Under the pieces are notes generated by a model that ran no database searches, was not told the DNA's origin, and was given only the letters and a program-made list of their open reading frames with translations. Both the position numbers and the translations under genes were made by a program. Below are positions 8,073 through 14,692 of a stretch of 32,413 nucleotides of DNA, in pieces (the first letter of the stretch is position 1; each line of letters begins with the position of its first letter). The stretch lies in assembly GCF_028200735.1 (NCBI RefSeq), contig NZ_JAQKPV010000022.1:1-32413 (forward strand). Reading direction: 5' to 3'. Origin of the DNA: Streptomyces sp. ACA25. Its GTDB lineage: Bacteria; Actinomycetota; Actinomycetes; Streptomycetales; Streptomycetaceae.

Positions 8073-10487
8073 CTACCCGGTCGGTCGGCCGTACTCGACG
8101 AAAATGATTCTTGCTTCCACCAGGTAGGCGCGGAGTTCTGCGGACGGGGGAGCTTGGACAAACACCCACCGGGGATCGTACTGTGGGTCCTGCGCCCGCA
8201 ATGCCACGTCCTTGTGTATCTGCTCCTTAATGTGCTTGCTGAGCGGTACCTCGCCCTGGACCACCTGATTGGTTCCGTCGGCGAGCTTCACCGTCCGGTA
8301 TTCCTGGTACGTCTTCACTTCGACAGCCACCGTTCTGCCATCCGGCAGGTCCACCGGGGCGTCGACCTTGCGTCCGCCGCTTGACGTGACCGGGTACGAG
8401 GGATCCTGGTTGGGCGCGACTGGGTAGTGGCGTTCCGGCCCGGCGCCGTAAAGGTCCCGCACGTATTCTTCTCCGGCCTGCCACCGCTCCCGGCTGTCAC
8501 GCAGCGCTCTGACCTCCGCGAGCGTCCGCTGGGTTTCCCCGGCAGGCAGCGCCGGGTGCTGGGTGCCGGGGTCGCCGAAGTCCGGCGTACCGTTTCCCTG
8601 CGCTTCGTGCGCCTGGGTGCCCGGGGGGTCTTCGCCTCCCGCCGCCGGCTGCGGACCGTTGTCGGGATGGTCACCGGTGGTCTCGGATTCCCCGCCGCCG
8701 TCCCTCCCCTCACGGCTTCCCTCGCTCGCAGGGCGGGAAGGCTGGTCGCCGCTGCTGGGCGCGGAGTCGTCAGCCATGCGGGCCGCACCGCTCTCCCGGG
8801 TCCCGGGGGAGGCCTCATTCCGGGGAGTGCCCTCCCGAGGCGGGCCCGCCCCGCCGGAAAGGTCACCGCTTCCCCCAGCACCCGGTGACCCCGTGCCGGT
8901 GCGGGGATCCCCCGGTACTTCGCGCGCTGGGCCGCCGGGCGGGCCTTCGGGTATCTGAGTGGTCGGGCCGCCGGAAAGATCACGCGCGGGGCTGGCGGGA
9001 ACGCCGTCCCCCACCTGCGCGGTGACGCTGCCCGGCTGGTGGGCGCCGGTGAGCGCGGGTTCAGGGGTGAGGTGGGTGGGGTCGTTCGTGTTGAGGAGTG
9101 CGCGGTCGGTGGCGGAGAGTTCGGCGGGGATCTGGTCGGGGGTTTGTGCGGTGTGGCCGTCGAGGGCTTGGAGTCGGCCGTCGGGGTGGAGGGTGGTGCC
9201 GTCGGGAAGGCGGACGCTGCCGTCGGGCAGTTCGACGGCGTTGCTGCCCGGAGGGAGGTCGGGGAGGGCTGCGCCGGGTGGGACGGTGGTGCCGTCGGGG
9301 AGCCGGAGGGTGCCGTCAGGGAGTTCGAATCCCTTCACGGTGGTGAGGTTCTTCAGACCGGCGGTGACGTCGGTGAGTTTGGGGAGGGCGCTCAGGCCGG
9401 TGCCGAGGCCGCGGCCGATGTAGGTCATGGGGTCGATGGCGAGGCCGATGCGGCCGGCGACGTTGGCGACCTTGGCGGCGTTGCCGGCGGCGCTGGTGGT
9501 CTTGATGGCTGTGCCGACGCCCAGGGTGGCGACGGTGGTCAGGACGTTGAAGGTGACCAGGCCGGCGGCGCGGGCGGGGTTTTCGCTCCATTCGTCCCAG
9601 GCGAGGAGCGATTTTCCGACTTCTTTGGTGGTGTGGAGGCTGTCGTCCATCCAGTCCTTGACCGGACCGTCTGGCATCAGCTGGTGGGTGACCAGAGCGA
9701 GGGGCGTGCTGATGAGGACCAGGCCGGTGGCCAGCTGTCCGAGTCCTTTCCAGGACTCCTTGAAGACTTCGAAGCCCTGGAGGCCGACCAGTCCGCCCAG
9801 GCCGGTGAGGGTGCCCCAGATTCCGTCGACGATGAGGCCGTCCCACACGAAGCTCTTCACGTGCTGGTGGACGGCGTACCAGCGGTGTTTCTTCTCGACT
9901 GCCTGTCCCCAGGGGGTTTCTCCGGCCTGGGCCATCTCCTCGGTGCTCAGGCCGTACATGTTCGCCGCGCCCGATCCGTCGTCGACGGCCCACTGGGTGC
10001 CGCCCCACAGGGCGATGATGGTGTTGGCCGCGGTGCGTTCCGCGGCCCAGAACTCCGCGACGGTGGTCGAGATCTCCCGGACCAGTTCGTTGTTGCGGTC
10101 GACTTTGGAGCCGTCGTAGCGCCAGTCGTCGTCGTCCGCGATCGAGTTCACGAACGTCCGGGCCTCGGTCTTGAGCCGGGCGAGCTTGGCCACCAGCGGG
10201 CGGATTTCGGCCGTGTAGGTCTTCAGTGCCCCGCTGACCGTTTCCAGATCACCGGCGAAATCGTCGGCCCGGTCCCTCACCGGCCTGGTGGTCGCGAACA
10301 GTTGCTCCGCTTCCGGTGCCTGGTAGAACGCGGAGAGCCCCTGGAAACGGGTGTGCACCGAGGAACCGATCCCCCGGATAGTGCCCGCGTCCGACTTCAG
10401 GCTCGCGTGATCACTCTCCAACTGCTCCACATCACCGGTGAACTCCGGAATCCCCGAAGGATCCACCCGCTCCACGGCCTCCCCCAT
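8073..10487 (-). CDS. Polymorphic toxin, T7SS-associated, with C-terminal PD-(D/E)XK nuclease-like tip
   Basis: An 804-residue multidomain protein. Residues 1-115 form a helical WXG/LXG-like export domain (SSVHTRFQGLSAFY, then long helices). Residues about 140-380 are helical and partly hydrophobic (DGIWGTLTGLGGLVGL; LGQLATGLVLI), possibly for membrane insertion. Residues 388-438 repeat LPDGT/S units. Residues 440-650 are a Pro/Gly/Ser-rich disordered linker. Residues 655-804 are a compact C-terminal domain with D709, then E723-V-K725 in TVAVEVK, the spacing of a PD-(D/E)XK restriction-endonuclease fold. This order (secretion head, linker, variable toxic tip, adjacent immunity gene) is that of polymorphic toxins. 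It lies 2 nt after the DUF6507-like gene, with GGAGG 12 nt before the ATG. Secretion and nuclease activity are inferred; the exact tip family is not one I can name with confidence. Confidence 0.8.
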   Translation of the reverse strand: MGEAVERVDPSGIPEFTGDVEQLESDHASLKSDAGTIRGIGSSVHTRFQGLSAFYQAPEAEQLFATTRPVRDRADDFAGDLETVSGALKTYTAEIRPLVAKLARLKTEARTFVNSIADDDDWRYDGSKVDRNNELVREISTTVAEFWAAERTAANTIIALWGGTQWAVDDGSGAANMYGLSTEEMAQAGETPWGQAVEKKHRWYAVHQHVKSFVWDGLIVDGIWGTLTGLGGLVGLQGFEVFKESWKGLGQLATGLVLISTPLALVTHQLMPDGPVKDWMDDSLHTTKEVGKSLLAWDEWSENPARAAGLVTFNVLTTVATLGVGTAIKTTSAAGNAAKVANVAGRIGLAIDPMTYIGRGLGTGLSALPKLTDVTAGLKNLTTVKGFELPDGTLRLPDGTTVPPGAALPDLPPGSNAVELPDGSVRLPDGTTLHPDGRLQALDGHTAQTPDQIPAELSATDRALLNTNDPTHLTPEPALTGAHQPGSVTAQVGDGVPASPARDLSGGPTTQIPEGPPGGPAREVPGDPRTGTGSPGAGGSGDLSGGAGPPREGTPRNEASPGTRESGAARMADDSAPSSGDQPSRPASEGSREGRDGGGESETTGDHPDNGPQPAAGGEDPPGTQAHEAQGNGTPDFGDPGTQHPALPAGETQRTLAEVRALRDSRERWQAGEEYVRDLYGAGPERHYPVAPNQDPSYPVTSSGGRKVDAPVDLPDGRTVAVEVKTYQEYRTVKLADGTNQVVQGEVPLSKHIKEQIHKDVALRAQDPQYDPRWVFVQAPPSAELRAYLVEARIIFVEYGRPTG
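9174..9326 (-). repeat. LPDGT-type internal repeats in the toxin linker
   Basis: Residues 388-438 of the toxin contain four related units: ELPDGTL, RLPDGTTVPPG, ELPDGSV and RLPDGTTLHPDG. The pairs are themselves duplicated, about 32 residues apart. The DNA shows matching GTGCCGTCGGG / GCCGTCGGGCAG runs. This probably arose by tandem duplication and forms a beta-rich spacer between the membrane-associated part and the disordered linker. Confidence 0.7.
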
Positions 10488-10489
10488 GA

Positions 10490-10888
10490 CTAGACGGGAC
10501 CTCCGGGCTGGTGGGGCCCGGGACCGGGGTTTCCCAGATCGATCTCGGGAGCCTTCAAGGCCTCCCGCTGGGCCTCCTCGGCCATGGTGAGGTCGCCCAC
10601 CAGATAGGCCGTGGTCGCATCCGCGGCACCCTGCAGCGACTTCCCCGCCCGGGCGGCGATGAACATCAGATCGTCCTGGGTGCGCTCGGCGAACTCCGCG
10701 AGCGCGGCACCGACCAGCCCCGCCTCCGGCCGGTCACCGTCCCCGAAGAACAACGTCCCCGCAGAGGAGGCGGCACTCTCCAGATGAGTGCCGTAGTCCT
10801 TGCCCCAGCCCTCGAACCGCTCGGCCGCCTCGACGGTTCTGCTCAGCACCCCGTCGACACCCGCCGCGGCGATATCCCATCCCGACAC
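10490..10888 (-). CDS. DUF6507-like T7SS-associated helical protein
   Basis: A 132-residue helical protein starting MSGWDIAAAGVDGVLSRT, with a W near the N-terminus and a long amphipathic helix. It resembles the DUF6507 family, which I recall only in Streptomyces ESX loci. It is WXG100-sized but lacks an obvious central WXG. The C-terminus is Pro/Gly-rich (PGPGPHQPGGPV). The start is GTG with a purine run (AGGGGG) upstream. It sits 45 bp after the ESAT-6-like gene and 2 nt before the toxin gene. That tight spacing suggests that it acts with the toxin, for example as its WXG-like partner or export chaperone, as small helical partners do for LXG toxins. That role is inference; the family name is recalled, not searched. 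Confidence 0.75.
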   Translation of the reverse strand: MSGWDIAAAGVDGVLSRTVEAAERFEGWGKDYGTHLESAASSAGTLFFGDGDRPEAGLVGAALAEFAERTQDDLMFIAARAGKSLQGAADATTAYLVGDLTMAEEAQREALKAPEIDLGNPGPGPHQPGGPV

Positions 10889-10933
10889 CCGCTGTACCCC
10901 CTGTTCTTACCGGTGTGGAGCCACCGACGTGGC

Positions 10934-11245
10934 TCAGCCGATCTGCGTCACCGCCGCCTTGGCCCGCTGCAGGGTCGACTGCGCCGTCTCATCGTTCTTC
11001 TCCAGCGTCGACTTCAGCAGGCTGATGATCGCCCGCACTTCGCTCGCCGCGGTGTTCCAGCGCTGCTCCACGCCGTGGTACTCCTCGGAGACTCCGTCGG
11101 CCTGGAAGTCCGCCATCGCGGCCTTCACCTGCCGGTCCCGCTCGGCGATCACCTGCTCGAGCTGTCCGATCACACCCTGGATGTTCGACTGCGCCTCACC
11201 CGAGGCCGCCGTGTCGTAGCTGCGCCGGTCCGCACCCGTTGCCAT
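10934..11245 (-). CDS. esxA: ESAT-6-like (WXG100 superfamily) secreted protein
   Basis: A 103-residue protein with two predicted helices around a central turn, with the motif HGVEQRWNTAASEV in the place of the WXG bend. It matches the Streptomyces group annotated as pore-forming ESAT-6 family, with the characteristic RRSYDTAASGEAQ start and TLQRAKAAVTQIG end. These small proteins are exported by T7SS as dimers, often paired with another WXG100 protein; the partner here is the next gene upstream. GGAGG nine nucleotides before the ATG at 11243-11245 supports the short start over the longer frame, which would read back through the intergenic gap. The gene symbol is by family analogy. Confidence 0.88.
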   Translation of the reverse strand: MATGADRRSYDTAASGEAQSNIQGVIGQLEQVIAERDRQVKAAMADFQADGVSEEYHGVEQRWNTAASEVRAIISLLKSTLEKNDETAQSTLQRAKAAVTQIG

Positions 11246-11282
11246 GTCCTGTTCCCTCCCTGGGCCCGTCAGTGCTGTGCCG

Positions 11283-11621
11283 TCAGCGGCCGGAGAAACG
11301 GGCCGCGTCGAAGTTGGCGGCGCCCATCTGCTGCCGGGCGTTGTCCGCTGACTCCTGCTCACCCGAACCGAAAGCCTGGTCCATTCCCGACTGACCGCCG
11401 AGGATCGCCCGAAGCGCGCTGTTCAGTGAGTGCGAGATCTCGTCCGAGCTGTTCTTGAACTGGTCGAAGGCCGCCTTGCCCGCCCCGTTGAACTTCCCCT
11501 CCAGCGGCTGTGCCGCGGAGATCAACTGCTTGATGAGCGTGTCCAGATCCGCATTGGACACCTGTGACTGCTTCATCAGCGAAGACAGTGCCTGGTTACC
11601 CATATCGAACTTCATGCCCAC
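11283..11621 (-). CDS. esxB: WXG100 family T7SS protein
   Basis: A 112-residue protein, first gene of the minus-strand ESX operon. Two helices (residues about 7-45 and 55-85) flank the turn KFNGAGKAAFDQFK, where N-G stands in place of the canonical W-X-G. This is a variant seen in Streptomyces members ending GAANFDAARFSGR. It likely heterodimerises with the ESAT-6-like protein and is exported by the EccC/EccD machinery encoded across the divergent promoter region. The GTG start (11619-11621) is favoured over the ATG two codons later because AGGGAG lies 7 nt from it. The spacing to the next gene is 37 bp. Confidence 0.86.
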   Translation of the reverse strand: MGMKFDMGNQALSSLMKQSQVSNADLDTLIKQLISAAQPLEGKFNGAGKAAFDQFKNSSDEISHSLNSALRAILGGQSGMDQAFGSGEQESADNARQQMGAANFDAARFSGR

Positions 11622-11956
11622 CGGGTCACTCCCTCTCGGTCATCCTGAACGCTTCCGCTCCGGGCATCAACTCCGTCACCCGCCATGCCTAGCAGCGTCT
11701 CCGCACGCTCGCAACGGACATCCGGACATCGAAATCGGTTCCTCACCCCACCTCGACGCGGAAGAACGCAGAACGGTTCCGAGGAACGTGGCACGGCCCC
11801 TCCGGAGCGCACCGCTCCGGACCGGGTGGAGCCCGGTGGAACCGCCGGCGGAGGACCGGCGTCCCAGGCGGGCAGAGCCGGAAGCCGTAGCGCCCTGCTG
11901 CGCGGGCGCCGGAGACCATAAGGTGTTGCCGCGCACAGCGAACGGGAGGGGAGCTG
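11622..11956. promoter_or_regulatory. Divergent control region of the T7SS locus
   Basis: This 335-bp gap must hold promoters for the esx-toxin operon (left) and the EccD-EccC operon (right). It includes the palindrome GTTCC-GA-GGAAC at 11776-11787, with another GGTTCCTC nearby (about 11738), then two tandem hairpins at 11801-11821 and 11822-11836. No convincing -10/-35 pair was identified. GGGAGGGGAG just before 11957 is the ribosome binding site of the first rightward gene. Reading frames across the gap are arginine/serine-rich and look non-coding. Confidence 0.6.
11801..11836 (+). other. Tandem hairpins in the leader of the T7SS plus-strand operon
   Basis: TCCGGAGCG (11801-11809) pairs perfectly with CGCTCCGGA (11813-11821) over a 3-nt loop. 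CCGGG (11822-11826) pairs with CCCGG (11832-11836). They lie 120-155 nt upstream of the first gene, so they would fall in a leader RNA if transcription starts further left. They could be an attenuator, a block against read-in, or simply GC-rich structure. Confidence 0.45.
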
Positions 11957-12220
11957 ATGGCTCGGGACTACGACAGCCAGTTGCTGGAGTCGGTGGCGGT
12001 GCGCCGCCGGCGGCTGCGGGACGCGCTGTTGTTCGGGCCGCAGCGGATCCGCCGGACTCTGGACGAGAACCTGGGCAAGGTGTTCGGGGGGATCGCCCTC
12101 GCCGCGGTGCTGTGCGCCGGCTGCGTGGGATGGTCGTTCATCTCGGACCGGATGGCCGACGGCGGGGGCTTCTCGGGGCCACGTGCCGACGGCGGGGCAG
12201 GAGAGTCGACGTCATGGTGA
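11957..12220 (+). CDS. Small single-pass membrane protein of the T7SS operon
   Basis: An 87-residue protein, first gene of the rightward operon, with a strong GGAGGGGAG site before its ATG. The N-terminal 40 residues are basic (AVRRRRLRDALLFGPQRIRR) and cytoplasmic by the positive-inside rule. Residues about 42-63 form one membrane helix with two cysteines (CAGC), and the C-terminal 25 residues are Gly/Ser-rich. It recalls the N-terminal basic stretch plus single helix of EccB but lacks the large EccB periplasmic repeat domain. It ends in an ATGGTGA overlap with the EccD start at 12214, so translation is probably coupled. No family name is recognised. A role as an apparatus subunit is inferred from operon position. 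Confidence 0.8.
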   Translation: MARDYDSQLLESVAVRRRRLRDALLFGPQRIRRTLDENLGKVFGGIALAAVLCAGCVGWSFISDRMADGGGFSGPRADGGAGESTSW

Positions 12221-13548
12221 ACGCAGCCGATCAGCGCACCGGCCTGAGCCGGGTGACCCTCGTGGGGGACCGGCGGCGGGTCGACATGGTGCTCCCGTCC
12301 GAGGAGCCGATCGGCGAACTGCTCCCGGATGTCCTGAGGCTGCTCGGGGAGCGCCCCGGCCGGTCCCCGATGCTCCGCAGACTGATGACCGCGGACGGAG
12401 AGGTCCTGGCTCAGGACGACACCCTCGCTTCCGTTCGGGTGGCTGACGGGGCGGTGCTCCGGCTGGTCCGGGAGCAGGAGACGCCGGCCGCCCCGGTCGT
12501 GCACGACGTCACCGACGAGGTGGCCGACGACCTCGACGTGCGGGCCTGGCGCTGGCAGGAGCGGACCCGGGTGTGGACCGCCGGGGCGGCCACCCTCCTG
12601 CTCGCCCTGGTCACCGCCCAGCTGGCGCTGGAGCGGGTCGGCGCGGACGCCCTCGGCGGCTGGCTGGTGGCCGCCGCACTGGTGAGCGCCGTCTCCGGCG
12701 TGCCGGCCGCCCGGCTGGGCAACCGGGAGCTGGCAACAGCCCTCATTCTGCTGGGCGGTGCACTGGGGGTCTTCGGGGCGTGGACGCTGACCGGCCCGTC
12801 CGGGGCCGAACGGCTCGCCGCGGTCGGGGCGGCCGTCGTCGCCACGCTCGTGCTGCTCGGCCTGTGCACAGTGGTCGGGCGGGGCGGACTGGTGGGCGCC
12901 GCCGCGCTCGCCCTGCTCATCGGCGGCTGGGAGCTGGGCGCGTTCCTTGTCGGTGGCCACCGGACCGGGGTGGTGCTGGGAGTGGTGTCCGTGCTGGCGC
13001 TGGGACTCCTGCCCCGATTCGCGCTCATGGCGGCCGGGCTCACCCGGCTCGACGACCAGCGTTCCGGCGGCGCCTCGGTGAGCCGGCACCGGGTGGACAC
13101 CGCGCTGGCCGCGACCCACCGGGGTCTGGCGCTGGCCACCGTGGCCACCGCCGCCTCGGCCGCGGTCGCCGGGTGGCTGGCGGTCGGCGAGGTCACCGTC
13201 TGGACCGTGGTGCTCACGGTGCTGCTCAGCATCGTCCTCTTCTCCCGGGCCCGTGCCTACCCGCTGGCGGTCGAAGTGGTGGCGCTGGTTGCCGCGGGCG
13301 CCGTGCTCCTGGTGCGGCTGGTCGTGCTGTGGGCCGATCAGCCCGGCCAGTCGGCGGCTGTGCCACTCGCGGTGCTCTGCGTCATCGCGGTGCTGCCGCT
13401 GGGGTTGCTCGTCGTCCGGCCGCCCGACCACGTACGGGTCCGGCTGCGGCGGATCATGAACCTGATCGAGTCGATCAGCGTGGTGCTGCTGATCCCGGTC
13501 GCCATCGGTGCGTTCGGCGTCTACGGCCGACTGCTGAACACGTTCTGA
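12214..13548 (+). CDS. eccD: EccD-like type VII secretion integral membrane protein
   Basis: A 444-residue protein with the EccD plan. Residues 1-90 form a ubiquitin-like cytoplasmic domain (SRVTLVGDRRRVDMVLPSEE; PIGELLPDVLRLLGE; DDTLASVRVADGAVLRLV). About eleven transmembrane helices fill residues 118-444. EccD is the channel-forming subunit of the ESX inner-membrane complex and is the most hydrophobic one. GGAG lies 11 nt before the ATG at 12214; a GTG one codon later overlaps the previous stop as GTGA, so the start could be either. The gene is 16 bp ahead of the ATPase gene. The architecture makes the assignment secure even though actinomycete EccD sequences diverge widely. Confidence 0.9.
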   Translation: MVNAADQRTGLSRVTLVGDRRRVDMVLPSEEPIGELLPDVLRLLGERPGRSPMLRRLMTADGEVLAQDDTLASVRVADGAVLRLVREQETPAAPVVHDVTDEVADDLDVRAWRWQERTRVWTAGAATLLLALVTAQLALERVGADALGGWLVAAALVSAVSGVPAARLGNRELATALILLGGALGVFGAWTLTGPSGAERLAAVGAAVVATLVLLGLCTVVGRGGLVGAAALALLIGGWELGAFLVGGHRTGVVLGVVSVLALGLLPRFALMAAGLTRLDDQRSGGASVSRHRVDTALAATHRGLALATVATAASAAVAGWLAVGEVTVWTVVLTVLLSIVLFSRARAYPLAVEVVALVAAGAVLLVRLVVLWADQPGQSAAVPLAVLCVIAVLPLGLLVVRPPDHVRVRLRRIMNLIESISVVLLIPVAIGAFGVYGRLLNTF

Positions 13549-13564
13549 AGGGCTGAGACAGACG

Positions 13565-14692
13565 ATGTCCGCACAGGAGGACTGGCAGCAAGAGGTGTTC
13601 CGCGAGATGAGCGGGGCGGTGGAGACGGCCGCGCCGGCCCCGGAGCCGGCTGCCGGAGGGCCACCCGGGCCCGCCACCGCGCAGCGGCCGCTGCCGGGAC
13701 CCCGCACCGGACCCGCCCCGCCCACCCCGGTGTCCGTGCCGGTCGGTGTGCCCGAGCTGGACGGGGCCCAGGGCCGCCCCCGGCACGGGGACCCCTTCGT
13801 CCGGCGCGCCGGACGGGCGGTCCGCCGCGTGCTGGCCTCATCGGCGGCGCGCGAGACCGAGACCGCCACCCGGACCGCCCAGGCCATCCAGCAGCCGATC
13901 ACCACCGGCCGGCAGGTCGCCGTGACCAGCATCCGCGGCGGGGCCGGCAAGTCCACCGTCGCCGCGCTGCTCGCCCTGACCTTCGGCCACTACCGGGCCG
14001 ACCCGGTGCTCACCGTGGAGGCGGACCCCGCGCTGGGCACCCTTCCCCAGCGACTGGGTGCGGCAGAGGTGCGCTGGTCCTGCGGCGATCTGGCCCGCAT
14101 CGTCGACCCCTCGATGAAAATCACCGACATCACCGGGTACCTCGTGCCGTTCGCCGGGGGCTGGCTGCTGCCCGGCAGCCAGGGAGCGGTGGGTGCCCAG
14201 CTGGACGTCGACACGTACCGGATCGTCATCACCTCGCTGCGCCGGTACTTCGGCACCACGGTGATCGACTGCGAGACCCTCCCGGCCGAGGTGGCCCGTA
14301 CCGCCCTCACCACCACGCAGGCCCGGATCCTGGTGGCCCCCGCCACCCCTGAGGGGGCGGCTGCCACCCGCACCGTGCTGGACTGGGTGGGTGGGCTGCA
14401 CCGCAGCATGCTGCCCACGACCGTCGTCGTGCTGGCCCACACCTCCCCGGACATGGCACTCGATGAGCGGAAGGCCGCCGCGTACCTGGAAGCCGGCGGC
14501 GCCGCGGTCGTCTCCCTGCCGTACGATCGCCACCTCGCGGCCGGCGGGGAAATACGCACCGCACTGCTCAGCAGGGCCACCCGCGACGCCGCGGCCCGGC
14601 TCGCCGCCGAGACGATGGACCGTGCCATGTCGCGGGGGCGCAACGGCGCGCGCGGCGGGGGCCCCGGAACCGGGCCAGGAGTCCGCCCGTGA
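13565..14692 (+). CDS. MinD/ParA-like ATPase of the T7SS locus (EspI-like)
   Basis: A 375-residue protein. Residues 1-75 are a Pro/Gly/Ala-rich disordered tail. The P-loop NTPase follows with the deviant Walker A RGGAGKST (124-131, K129), then VEADPALGTL, the stretch VIDCETL in the position of Walker B, and VVVLAHTSPD. It lacks the DNA-binding region of true ParA. The layout (proline-rich tail plus MinD-like ATPase next to EccC and EccD) is that of EspI-type proteins found in mycobacterial and Streptomyces ESX loci, where they are thought to modulate secretion in response to ATP. The stop overlaps the EccC start as GTGA (14689-14692), implying translational coupling. It is probably not a chromosome partition protein, as no ParB gene or parS site is evident. 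Confidence 0.87.
   Translation: MSAQEDWQQEVFREMSGAVETAAPAPEPAAGGPPGPATAQRPLPGPRTGPAPPTPVSVPVGVPELDGAQGRPRHGDPFVRRAGRAVRRVLASSAARETETATRTAQAIQQPITTGRQVAVTSIRGGAGKSTVAALLALTFGHYRADPVLTVEADPALGTLPQRLGAAEVRWSCGDLARIVDPSMKITDITGYLVPFAGGWLLPGSQGAVGAQLDVDTYRIVITSLRRYFGTTVIDCETLPAEVARTALTTTQARILVAPATPEGAAATRTVLDWVGGLHRSMLPTTVVVLAHTSPDMALDERKAAAYLEAGGAAVVSLPYDRHLAAGGEIRTALLSRATRDAAARLAAETMDRAMSRGRNGARGGGPGTGPGVRP

Noticed and set aside
9039..10493. 484-codon plus-strand frame opposite the toxin gene
   Set aside because: Gly/Val/Glu-rich shadow of the toxin codons with no start signal; the minus-strand frame has the ribosome binding site and operon context.
11968..13956. 662-codon minus-strand frame across EccD
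   Set aside because: Same artefact: hydrophobic EccD codons read in reverse; no recognisable domain.
13565..14692. Chromosome or plasmid partition ParA
   Set aside because: Proline-rich tail, variant Walker A, and position between EccD and EccC fit an ESX-associated ATPase; no ParB gene or origin is near.
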